From Micromonospora chersina (GTDB lineage Bacteria; Actinomycetota; Actinomycetes; Mycobacteriales; Micromonosporaceae): DNA of 64,000 nt. Below are positions 51,349-58,453 of this stretch, piece after piece. The translations under genes and the position numbers were made by a program. Location of the stretch: assembly GCF_900091475.1 (NCBI RefSeq), contig NZ_FMIB01000002.1, positions 496,001 through 560,000 of the forward strand. The letters run 5' to 3'. Below the pieces are notes generated by a model. That model worked only from the letters and a program-made list of their open reading frames with translations. It was not told where the DNA came from and made no database searches. Within the stretch, counting starts at the first letter, position 1. Each line of letters opens with the position of its first letter.

Positions 51349-52376
51349 CAGTGCTCCTTCAGGTAGGTCAGGCCGGCGTCGAGCAGCAGTTCGGTGACCT
51401 CGCCGACGTGCTCGAAGCCGGCGCCGACGGTCTGGCCGCGCAGGTGGCGGACGTGGATGCCCTCGAGGATCACGGCCAGTTTGAAGGCCGCCAGGCCGAG
51501 ATGGAAACCGAGCGGTGGGAGGGCGTGCCCGCGGGCGGTCGCGTACCGGTCGAGGATCTCGTCCTCGGTCAGGAAGCCGGGCGCGGACGACGCCTCGGCC
51601 ACCGCGGTGCCGACGAGCCGGCCGAGGCGCTGGTAGAGCACCAGCAGCGCGAGGTCGGTGAGCGGGTCGCCGAGGGTGGCCATCTCCCAGTCGATGACCG
51701 CGGCGAGACGGTCGCCGTCATCGACGAGGACGTTGTCGAGGCGGTAGTCGCCGTGCACGATGCCCGGCGCCGAATCGGCCGGCACGTCGGCCGCGAGGCG
51801 GGCGTGCAGCTCGTCGGCGGCCGGCAGGTCCCGGCAGTACGACGCGTCGAGCTGCGTGCGCCACCGCCGCACCTGCCGGGCCAGGAACCCCTCGGGCCGG
51901 CCGAAGTCGGCCAGCCCCACGGCCGCGGGGTCGACCGCGTGCAGGGTGGCCAGGGTGTCGACCAGCCGCGTCGAGATCGCCCGGGTGCGTTCCGGGCCGA
52001 GCCGTTCGAGTTCGGCCGCGTGCCGGTACGCCGTGCCGGCAACCCGCTCCATGACGTAGAACGGCGCGCCGAGCACGTCGGTGTCCGCGCAGAGCGCGTA
52101 GGTCGCCGGGACCGGCACGTCGGTGGCGTGCAGGGCCGACATGACCCGGTACTCCCGGGCCATGTCGTGCGCGGTCGACAGCACGTGCCCCAGCGGCGGC
52201 CGCCGCACGATCCAGGTCTTCTGCCCGTCGCCGACCTCGTAGGTGAGGTTGGACTTCCCGCCGGCGATCAGCCGGGCGGTCGACAGCCCCGCCGCGCCGG
52301 GCACCGAGGCGGCGAACCAGCCGGCGAGCCGGGCCAGGTCGAGGCCCGGCGGGTCCGGGAGCGTCGGGGCGGTCAC
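51348..52376 (-). CDS. Aminoglycoside-phosphotransferase-like kinase (ACAD10 N-terminal-like)
   Basis: A 342-residue APH-fold kinase. GTG 52376 overlaps the MaoC stop in GTGA. Conserved pieces are [61 protein letters not shown] (catalytic HGDxxxxN and metal-binding DWE). In ACAD10/11 a homologous domain phosphorylates the 4-hydroxyl group of hydroxyacyl-CoA. The following gene is the matching ACAD, so this is likely such a kinase. Antibiotic modification is unlikely given the operon. Confidence 0.9.
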   Translation of the reverse strand: MTAPTLPDPPGLDLARLAGWFAASVPGAAGLSTARLIAGGKSNLTYEVGDGQKTWIVRRPPLGHVLSTAHDMAREYRVMSALHATDVPVPATYALCADTDVLGAPFYVMERVAGTAYRHAAELERLGPERTRAISTRLVDTLATLHAVDPAAVGLADFGRPEGFLARQVRRWRTQLDASYCRDLPAADELHARLAADVPADSAPGIVHGDYRLDNVLVDDGDRLAAVIDWEMATLGDPLTDLALLVLYQRLGRLVGTAVAEASSAPGFLTEDEILDRYATARGHALPPLGFHLGLAAFKLAVILEGIHVRHLRGQTVGAGFEHVGEVTELLLDAGLTYLKEH

Positions 52377-52825
52377 GGGACGAGGACGCTGACGGTCTCG
52401 ACGACGCAGGCGGGCTTCGCGGCGCCCTTCAGCTCGACGGTCACCGTCGCGGTCAGCTGGTAGCCGCCGGCGCCGGGCGCCAGCGACAGCAGCTCCACGC
52501 CGGCCCGTACCTCGGACTCGACCGGGACCGGAGCGGGGAAGCGGAGCTTGTTGGCGCCGTAGTTCACGCCCATGGTGAGCCCTTCGACCCGGTAGACCTG
52601 CCAGACCAGCATGGGCACCAGCGACAGCGTCAGGTACCCGTGTGCGATGGTCCCGCCGAACGGGCTGCGGGCGGCCCGCACCGGGTCGACGTGGATCCAC
52701 TGGTGGTCGCCCGTCGCCTCGGCGAAGGCGTCGATCTGCCGCTGCGTGATCCGGTGCCAGGCGGAATACCCGAGGTGGGTGCCGACCGCCTGCTCCAGCT
52801 CCTCGATGCCCTGGAAGACCCTCAT
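52373..52825 (-). CDS. MaoC-like enoyl-CoA hydratase
   Basis: A 150-residue hotdog-fold hydratase. Start ATG 52825 with GGGAGGGACGG upstream. The signature is FAEATGDHQWIHVDPVRA, with FGGTIAHGYLTLSLVP (hydratase Asp/His dyad in DHQWIHVD). It probably hydrates trans-2-enoyl-CoA in (R) configuration. It overlaps the kinase gene by four bases. Confidence 0.92.
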   Translation of the reverse strand: MRVFQGIEELEQAVGTHLGYSAWHRITQRQIDAFAEATGDHQWIHVDPVRAARSPFGGTIAHGYLTLSLVPMLVWQVYRVEGLTMGVNYGANKLRFPAPVPVESEVRAGVELLSLAPGAGGYQLTATVTVELKGAAKPACVVETVSVLVP

Positions 52826-52842
52826 CGTTCCGTCCCTCCCAC

Positions 52843-53598
52843 TCAGGCCTTCGGCCCGCCGGCCACGTACAGCACCTGGCCGTTCACGAAGCCGGCACCC
52901 TCGCTGACGAAGAACGACACGGCGTGCGCGATGTCCTCCGGCGTGCCGGTGCGGGCGACCGGGATCTGCGCCGCGGCGGCCCGCTTGAACTCCTCGAACG
53001 GCACGTTGAGCCGGGCCGCGGTGGCGGCGGTCATCTCGGTCTCGATGAAGCCCGGGGCGATCGCGTTCGCCGTGACCCCGAACTTCCCGAGTTCGAGGGC
53101 GAGGGTCTTGGTGAAGCCCTGGAGCCCCGCCTTCGCCGCCGCGTAGTTGGCCTGGCCGCGGTTGCCCAGCGCGGACGTGCTGGACAGGTTGACGATCCGC
53201 CCCCAGCCGGCGCCGGTCATGTGACCCTGCACGGCGCGGGTCATCAGGAACGAGCCCCGCAGGTGCACGTTCACGACGGCGTCCCAGTCGTCGGCGGTCA
53301 TCTTGAACAGCAGGTTGTCCCGGGTGATGCCGGCGTTGTTGACGAGGACGGTGGGCTCGCCCAGCTCGCCGGCGATCCGGTCCACGGCCGCCCGTACCGC
53401 CTGCTCGTCGGCGACGTCGGCGCCGACGGCCAGGGCCCGGCCGCCCGCGGCCTCGATCTCGTCGACGAGCGGCTGGGCCGCCGCCTCGTCCAGGTCGACG
53501 ACGGCGACGGCGAAGCCGTCGCGGGCCAGTCGCCTCGCGACGCCGGCCCCGATGCCACGGGCCGCTCCGGTGACGACGGCGGTGCGGGTGCTGGTCAT
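52843..53598 (-). CDS. 3-oxoacyl reductase-like SDR (FabG-type)
   Basis: A 251-residue SDR with TGAARGIG, NNAG (LVNNAGITRDN), SSTSALGNRGQANYAAAKAG (Ser-Tyr-Lys) and GFIETEMT. The VNLSS, PGFIETEM and CFxGQ-type patterns match 3-ketoacyl-CoA/ACP reductases, so it likely interconverts 3-keto and 3-hydroxyacyl-CoA. ATG 53598 overlaps the quinone oxidoreductase stop (ATGA). MaoC follows after 17 bases. Confidence 0.92.
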   Translation of the reverse strand: MTSTRTAVVTGAARGIGAGVARRLARDGFAVAVVDLDEAAAQPLVDEIEAAGGRALAVGADVADEQAVRAAVDRIAGELGEPTVLVNNAGITRDNLLFKMTADDWDAVVNVHLRGSFLMTRAVQGHMTGAGWGRIVNLSSTSALGNRGQANYAAAKAGLQGFTKTLALELGKFGVTANAIAPGFIETEMTAATAARLNVPFEEFKRAAAAQIPVARTGTPEDIAHAVSFFVSEGAGFVNGQVLYVAGGPKA

Positions 53599-54617
53599 GG
53601 GACCTCAACTCCTCGGTGGGTGGGGACGGGGCCGGTCGGGACGTACGCCACCCGGCCGACGGTGGCGCCGTCGGCGAGCCGCTGCACCCCGGCGGCCACC
53701 TCGTCGAGCGGGAGGCGCTCGCTGACCAGGGGCCGTACGGCGCCCCGGGCGGCCAGCTCGGTGAGGGCGCGGTGGCACTCGGCGACGGCGGCCGGGTCGT
53801 GGCGCTGGTAGAGGCCCCAGTGGAGGCCGACGATCGAGTAGTTCTTCACGAGGGCGTGGTTGAGCGGGGCGGACTGGATCCGGCCACCGGCGAAGCCGAC
53901 CACGAGGATCCGGCCCTCGAAAGCCACGCACTTGGTCGACCGCTGGTAGGTGTCCCCGCCGACCGGGTCGTAGACGACGTCGGCGCCCCGGCCCCCGGTC
54001 TCGGCGCGGACGACCTCGACGAAGTCCTCGTCGCGGCGGTCCACCACCACGTCGGCGCCGAGCGCGCGGGCCACCGCCGCCTTCTCCGGACCGCCCACGA
54101 CGCCGATCACCCGGGCGCCGGCCGCCTTGCCGAGCTGGACCGCCGCGCTGCCGACGCCGCCGGCCGCCGCGTGCACCAGCAGCGTCTCGCCGGCACGCAG
54201 CGCGGCCCGCCGGTGCAGGCCGAACCAGCCGGTCTGGTAGCCGATGTGGAGGGCGGACGCCTCGGCGTCGTCGAGCGCCGCGGGCGCCGGGAACGTGGTC
54301 GCGGCGTCCAGCAGCGCGAACTCCCCGAAGCCGCCGTGCGGCAGCGCGGCGCCGCCGAGCACCCGCTCGCCTGGGGCGAACCCGGCCACCCCCGCGCCGA
54401 GCGCGACGACCTCGCCGCACAGCTCGACCCCGGGCGTGAACGGCAGGTCCGGCCGGACCTGGTACTCGCCGCGGCACATGAGGACGTCGGGGAAGTTGGC
54501 CGGCGACGCCAGCACGCGGACCACGAGCTGCCCGGGGCCCGGCTCCGGGTCGGGCACGTCGACGAGCCGCAGCACGTCGCGCGGCTCGCCGAGCTCGGTC
54601 ACCTGCCATGCCTTCAC
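53595..54617 (-). CDS. NADPH:quinone oxidoreductase-like MDR protein
   Basis: A 340-residue zinc-free medium-chain reductase. It starts at GTG 54617 (MKAWQVTELGEPRDVL), overlapping the previous SDR stop in GTGA. The motifs PANFPDVLMCRGEYQVRPDLPFTPG, HAAAGGVGSAAVQLGKAAG (NADPH) and DPVGGD fit quinone reductase 1-like enzymes. In such operons it may reduce an enoyl-CoA or enone intermediate; substrate unknown. Confidence 0.92.
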   Translation of the reverse strand: MKAWQVTELGEPRDVLRLVDVPDPEPGPGQLVVRVLASPANFPDVLMCRGEYQVRPDLPFTPGVELCGEVVALGAGVAGFAPGERVLGGAALPHGGFGEFALLDAATTFPAPAALDDAEASALHIGYQTGWFGLHRRAALRAGETLLVHAAAGGVGSAAVQLGKAAGARVIGVVGGPEKAAVARALGADVVVDRRDEDFVEVVRAETGGRGADVVYDPVGGDTYQRSTKCVAFEGRILVVGFAGGRIQSAPLNHALVKNYSIVGLHWGLYQRHDPAAVAECHRALTELAARGAVRPLVSERLPLDEVAAGVQRLADGATVGRVAYVPTGPVPTHRGVEVP

Positions 54618-55396
54618 CGGAACGCCCCCTCGTCCTCGAGCTGTCGCTGGATCCTGTTCATGCCGCCCAGCCAGCGGTCCGGGTCGGTGGCGCGGTGCGC
54701 GTAGTAGTCGGCCACCCGGGGGTGCGGCAGGACCAGGAACCGGTCGTCGTGCAGGGCCCGCCACGTCGCCTCGGCCACGTCCTCAGGGGTGAGGGCCCCG
54801 TCGCGGCTGAGCAGGTCCCGCAGCGGCCCGGAGTCGTCGAGCATCCGGGTGCGCACGCCCTGCGGGCAGACGGCCTGCACCACGATCCCGCGATGCCGGT
54901 ACGTCGCCGACAGCCACTCCGCGAACGCCACGCAGCCGTGCTTGCTGACCGCGTACGCCGGGTTCCCGAGCGTGGTGAGCAGCCCGGCCGCGGACGCGGT
55001 CACCACGAAGCGGCCCGCGCCGCGCTCGACCCAGGTGGGGACCAGCAGTCGCGCGGCCCGTACGTGGGCCATGACGTTCACCTCGTGGCTGGCGGCCCAC
55101 TCCGCCTCGGCGGCGTCCAGCCCGCGCCCCCTGTCGATCCCGGCGTTGCCGATCCAGACGTCGATGTCACCGAGGTGGCCGCGGGCCGTCTCGACAAGCG
55201 CGGCGACGCCCGGCTCGCTGGCGGCGTCGCCGGGGGCGGCCCAGCCGCCGATCTCCTCGGCCACCGCCCGGGCCGCCGCGCCGTCGAGGTCGTTGACCAC
55301 GACCCGCGCACCCTCGGCGGCGAGCCGGGTGGCCAGCGCGCGGCCGATGCCGTGCCCGGCGCCGGTGACCACGACGCCCCTGTCCCGTACCGGCAT
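54614..55396 (-). CDS. SDR-family oxidoreductase
   Basis: A 260-residue SDR: TGAGHGIG, GNAG (WIGNAGIDRG), SAAGLLTTLGNPAYAVSKHG (Ser-Tyr-Lys) and a C-terminal extension (DRFLVLPHPRVADYYAHRATDPDRWLGGMN) typical of larger acyl-chain-acting SDRs in actinobacterial catabolic clusters. ATG 55396 overlaps the first SDR's stop in TGATG and has GGAGGTG inside that gene. Confidence 0.9.
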   Translation of the reverse strand: MPVRDRGVVVTGAGHGIGRALATRLAAEGARVVVNDLDGAAARAVAEEIGGWAAPGDAASEPGVAALVETARGHLGDIDVWIGNAGIDRGRGLDAAEAEWAASHEVNVMAHVRAARLLVPTWVERGAGRFVVTASAAGLLTTLGNPAYAVSKHGCVAFAEWLSATYRHRGIVVQAVCPQGVRTRMLDDSGPLRDLLSRDGALTPEDVAEATWRALHDDRFLVLPHPRVADYYAHRATDPDRWLGGMNRIQRQLEDEGAFR

Positions 55397-56160
55397 CAGA
55401 CACCTCCGGTCAGGGTGAGACCGCCGTCGACGACGAGCAGCTGACCGGTGATCCAGGCGGCGTCCTCGGAGAGCAGGAACGCGACGGCGCCGCCGACGTC
55501 CGTGGGCACGCCGAGCCGCTTGAGCGGGTACGCGGCCGCCACCTGCTCCTCGCGGCCCTCGTAGAGGGCTGTGGCGAACGTCGTCTTCACCACGGCCGGG
55601 GCGACGGCGTTCACCCGGATGTCCGGGCCCAGCTCGACGGCGAGCTGCTGGGTGAGGTGGGTGAGCATGGCCTTGCTGGCGCCGTAGAAGCCGATGCCGG
55701 ACGCCGGCCGGATGCCGGCCACCGAGGAGACGTTGACCACGGCGCCCCCGTGCCCGGCCATCCAGGCCCGGTGGACCTGCTGCACCCAGGACAGCGCGGC
55801 GAGGCAGTTCACCTCGAAGACCTTGCGGGCCGCGGCCAGGTCCAGCTCGACCAGCGGGCCGTACGCCGGGTTGATGCCGGTGTTGTTGACCAGGAAGTCG
55901 GCGCTGCCGAAGGTGTCGACGGCCCGTGCCACCACCTCGGCCTGGTGGTCGGGGTCGTCAGCGTGCCCGGCGACACCGATCGCGTGCTCGGCGCCCAGCC
56001 GGGCGACCGCCTGGTCCAGCGCCTCCCGTCTGCGTGCCGTGACGACGACCTTGGCGCCGTCGGCGACCAGCCGCTCGGCGACGGCCAGGCCGATGCCGCG
56101 GCTGGCACCGGTGACGATCGCCGTACGACCGGCGAATCTGCGCGACGCGGCCTCCGACAC
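55396..56160 (-). CDS. SDR-family oxidoreductase, first gene of the acyl-CoA operon
   Basis: A 254-residue SDR: TGASRGIG, NNTG (LVNNTGINPAYGP), SSVAGIRPASGIGFYGASKAML (Ser-Tyr-Lys) and GGLTLTGGV. GTG 56160 is chosen because GGAGG is eight bases upstream; a GTG at 56166 is only three bases from it. The operator palindrome lies 20 bases further upstream. It is the head of eight genes that overlap or nearly touch: 56160 to 48843. Confidence 0.9.
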   Translation of the reverse strand: MSEAASRRFAGRTAIVTGASRGIGLAVAERLVADGAKVVVTARRREALDQAVARLGAEHAIGVAGHADDPDHQAEVVARAVDTFGSADFLVNNTGINPAYGPLVELDLAAARKVFEVNCLAALSWVQQVHRAWMAGHGGAVVNVSSVAGIRPASGIGFYGASKAMLTHLTQQLAVELGPDIRVNAVAPAVVKTTFATALYEGREEQVAAAYPLKRLGVPTDVGGAVAFLLSEDAAWITGQLLVVDGGLTLTGGV

Positions 56161-56180
56161 GGCCACCCCCTCCGAAGTTA

Positions 56181-56196
56181 CTAAGCGCTTGCTTAG
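56181..56196. promoter_or_regulatory. TetR-type operator between the acyl-CoA operon and its regulator
   Basis: CTAAGCGCTTGCTTAG is a perfect 16-base palindrome (arms CTAAGC/GCTTAG, centre GCTT) between divergent SDR and TetR genes. It resembles the operators of TetR repressors governing acyl-CoA metabolism. Confidence 0.85.
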
Positions 56197-56304
56197 AATG
56201 TGTCTGAGGGAGTGTGCGACAGCCTGGCGGGCGTCGTCAACAGGTCGCCGCCGGGTGGTCGTGGTACTAATGCCGGCCGAGGCTCAGGAGGGAAGGGTGG
56301 ACGC

Positions 56305-56904
56305 GTGGTGACCGACAGCGCCGAGCAGTCCCGCGCCGACGCGACCCGCGCCCGGCTGCTCGAGGCGGCCGTCACCGCCTTCGCCGAGCGGGGCTTCCAC
56401 GGCACGACGACCCGCGACATCGCGGCCGCGGCCGGTCTGAGCCCCGCCGCGCTCTACGTGCACCACAAGTCCAAGGAGGAGCTGCTCTACCTGATCTCGC
56501 GCTCGGGGCACGAGCACGTGCTGCGGCTGGTGCGGGAGGCGGTCGCCTCGTCCACCGACCCGGCCGCCGCGCTGCGGCGGGTGGTCCACGACTTCGTGGT
56601 GACCCACGCCCGGGACCACACCACCACCCGGGTGGTGAACTACGAGCTGGCCGCGCTCAGCCCCGCCCACCTCGCCGAGATCCGGGAGATCCGCCACCAC
56701 ATCGAGCAGGCGATCCGGCAGCTCGTGGAGGCCGGCGTGAGCGCGGGGGTCTTCGAGACCCCGGATCCGCGGATGGCGGCCGCCGCCCTGCTGTCACTCG
56801 GCGTCGACGTGGGCCGGTGGTACCGGGACGGCGGCGACCTGGTCCCCGAGTACATCGCCGCCCGCTACGCCGAGATGGCGCTGCGCATCGTCGGCGCCCG
56901 CTGA
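56305..56904 (+). CDS. TetR-family regulator of the acyl-CoA operon
   Basis: A 199-residue TetR. Helix-turn-helix region LLEAAVTAFAERGFHGTTTRDIAAAAGLSPAALYVHHKSKEELL; ligand domain has a conserved pattern of His-rich helices (VVHDFVVTHARDHTTTRVVNYELAALSP). GTG 56305 or 56308 follows AAGGG. It is divergent from the eight-gene operon and most likely represses it, released by an acyl-CoA intermediate; that ligand is not known. Confidence 0.92.
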   Translation: MVTDSAEQSRADATRARLLEAAVTAFAERGFHGTTTRDIAAAAGLSPAALYVHHKSKEELLYLISRSGHEHVLRLVREAVASSTDPAAALRRVVHDFVVTHARDHTTTRVVNYELAALSPAHLAEIREIRHHIEQAIRQLVEAGVSAGVFETPDPRMAAAALLSLGVDVGRWYRDGGDLVPEYIAARYAEMALRIVGAR

Positions 56905-56911
56905 GTTACCG

Positions 56912-57727
56912 TCACCACACGCAGGATCGGGGCAGGAACGCCCACGCGATGCCGGCGGCGAAGCGGTTCCCGTGCCACTTCGCCATGATCCACTGACGGT
57001 CCCTGGTGACGTAGCGGATGTCGATCTGCGCGCCGGCGGGGGCCGTGCCGAGCGGGTGGACGGCGACGGCGGGTCCCGACCCGTACGCCGCGGCGGCACC
57101 GATGTTGCCGTACGCGCCGCAGGTCGTGCGGGCGGTGGTGGACTTGAGCCCGCCGCCCTTGTTCTCGCTCCACACGCCGTAGGGGCTGCAGAGCGGGTCC
57201 ACGCCGTTCGCGGTGCAGAAGACCTGCTCGGAGTGCCACCAGCGCAGTTGGTCCGGGGAGCCGTCGGCGTTGCTGGAGCCGACCACGGTGGGACCGCCGG
57301 CGCAGCTCGACGACATGAACCCGGTGCGCTCGATGGCGAACTTGCGCGTGCCGTAGGCGTAGGCGCACCCGTCGAAGCTGCCGCCGGCGTAGCCCCAGGG
57401 CCAGTGGGTGATGCCCTCGGTGTTGCCGGCGCTGGCGTCGCCGGTGTCGCGGATGTCCATGTGGTCGAAGCTGGATTTGACGACGCCGTCGGCGAAGGCG
57501 AAGTCACGGGCGAACAGGTAGCCGACCATCGGCCCGTTGGCCTTGTAGCTGAGCAGCACCCAGCCCGGACCCATGCCGGTCTGCGCCCAGGAGTCCTCCG
57601 CCCCCGTCTGCACCCGGTTGACGCCGTATCCCCAGGCGGCGGCGGGGGACGGGGCGGTCAGGGCGGTGACCGCCAGGACGGCGGCCAGCACCATCGCGGA
57701 CCGGGTCACGCCACGCCACTGAGCCAT
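56912..57727 (-). CDS. Secreted protein of unknown function
   Basis: A 271-residue exported protein. ATG 57727 is preceded by GAGGAG; a GTG two codons before is too near the site. Signal sequence SAMVLAAVLAVTALTAPSPAAAWG. Mature part has many Trp/Tyr/Gly, five or more Cys (GCAYAYG, SSSCAGG, VFCTANGVDPLCSPYG, TTCGAYG) and YGVWSENKGGGLKSTTARTTCG, features seen in secreted actinomycete proteins with several disulfides. I do not recognise a family. It is transcribed away from the small secreted pair at 57824-58431, with a palindrome between them. Confidence 0.75.
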   Translation of the reverse strand: MAQWRGVTRSAMVLAAVLAVTALTAPSPAAAWGYGVNRVQTGAEDSWAQTGMGPGWVLLSYKANGPMVGYLFARDFAFADGVVKSSFDHMDIRDTGDASAGNTEGITHWPWGYAGGSFDGCAYAYGTRKFAIERTGFMSSSCAGGPTVVGSSNADGSPDQLRWWHSEQVFCTANGVDPLCSPYGVWSENKGGGLKSTTARTTCGAYGNIGAAAAYGSGPAVAVHPLGTAPAGAQIDIRYVTRDRQWIMAKWHGNRFAAGIAWAFLPRSCVW

Positions 57728-57756
57728 CGCCACTCCTCGATTCGTTTGGCGAAAAC

Positions 57757-57770
57757 CTACATCGTTGTAG
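57757..57770. promoter_or_regulatory. LacI-like palindrome between divergent secreted-protein genes
   Basis: CTACATCGTTGTAG shares the ten-base core ACATCGTTGT with the GH92 operator and differs only at the outer arms. It lies in the 96-base divergent promoter region, so it may control both secreted genes. Confidence 0.6.
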
Positions 57771-57823
57771 CCGACTCTGGCAATCTGCTACGTTGCGCGG
57801 ACCATCTAGCGAAAGAGTTGAAT

Positions 57824-58135
57824 ATGCGAATGGCCACCAGGGCGGTCGCGCTGGCGACGGCAGTGGGCATCGTGCTGGGCGCACCGCCCGCCGCCCAGGC
57901 GTACGTGGTGCCGCGCCACGCCGTCAACATCTGCCAGAGCGCCAGCTTCTACGACAACTACGACTCGGCCTCGGGCCCCTACGGCCTCAAGCGGGTGCTG
58001 GAGTACGGCAACAAGGTCGGGCACACGCCCGGCGCCCACCCGGTCTACAACGGCTGGGCGGCCACCTTCGACTTCGGCCCGAACGACTGGGGCTACATGC
58101 GCATCGAGTGCATCGGAGGCTACGACTCATGGTGA
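57824..58135 (+). CDS. Small secreted protein of unknown function
   Basis: A 103-residue protein with signal MRMATRAVALATAVGIVLGAPPAAQA. The mature part of about 77 residues is aromatic-rich with two Cys (NICQS and IECIGG), possible disulfide; NDWGYMRIECIGG is an SH3-like strand pattern. Its stop overlaps the next gene by seven bases. No family recognised. The start has no strong ribosome site. Confidence 0.72.
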   Translation: MRMATRAVALATAVGIVLGAPPAAQAYVVPRHAVNICQSASFYDNYDSASGPYGLKRVLEYGNKVGHTPGAHPVYNGWAATFDFGPNDWGYMRIECIGGYDSW

Positions 58136-58431
58136 CCTCCTCGTCCCGGTCCACGCGGCTGGCCCGCCTGGGCGTCGCCGCCGCGATGGCTGTCGCGCTG
58201 CTGGCGGTGTCGTCGCCGGCGCAGGCCGCCAACGGCACCATCGGCGTGCGGGAGACCGTGTGCGCCGAGTCGTTGTTCGTCCGCACCGAACCGCTGGGCG
58301 CCTGGATGGGAACCCTGTATGCCGGGCAGACCTTCCTGGTGAAGGGACCCAGGAGCGGAGGCTACGTCTACGGATTCGCCTACGGCCACGTCAACCGCAA
58401 CGGGTGGGTGCAGGACGGCTGGTTCTGCTGA
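58129..58431 (+). CDS. Small secreted SH3-like protein
   Basis: A 100-residue exported protein with signal RLARLGVAAAMAVALLAVSSPAQAA. The mature 65 residues read like one bacterial SH3 domain: TVCAESLFVRTEPLGAWMGTLYAGQTFLVKG, then YVYGFAYGHVNRNGWVQDGWFC. A Cys at each end likely forms a disulfide. SH3b proteins bind peptides or peptidoglycan. ATG 58129 overlaps the preceding stop, with CGGAGG upstream. Confidence 0.78.
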   Translation: MVTSSSRSTRLARLGVAAAMAVALLAVSSPAQAANGTIGVRETVCAESLFVRTEPLGAWMGTLYAGQTFLVKGPRSGGYVYGFAYGHVNRNGWVQDGWFC

Positions 58432-58453
58432 CCCCCGGGCGCCGCGGTTCCGG

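Noticed and set aside
51348..52376. Antibiotic phosphotransferase resistance gene
   Set aside because: APH fold is present, but coupling with an ACAD and MaoC indicates an ACAD10/11-type metabolic kinase.
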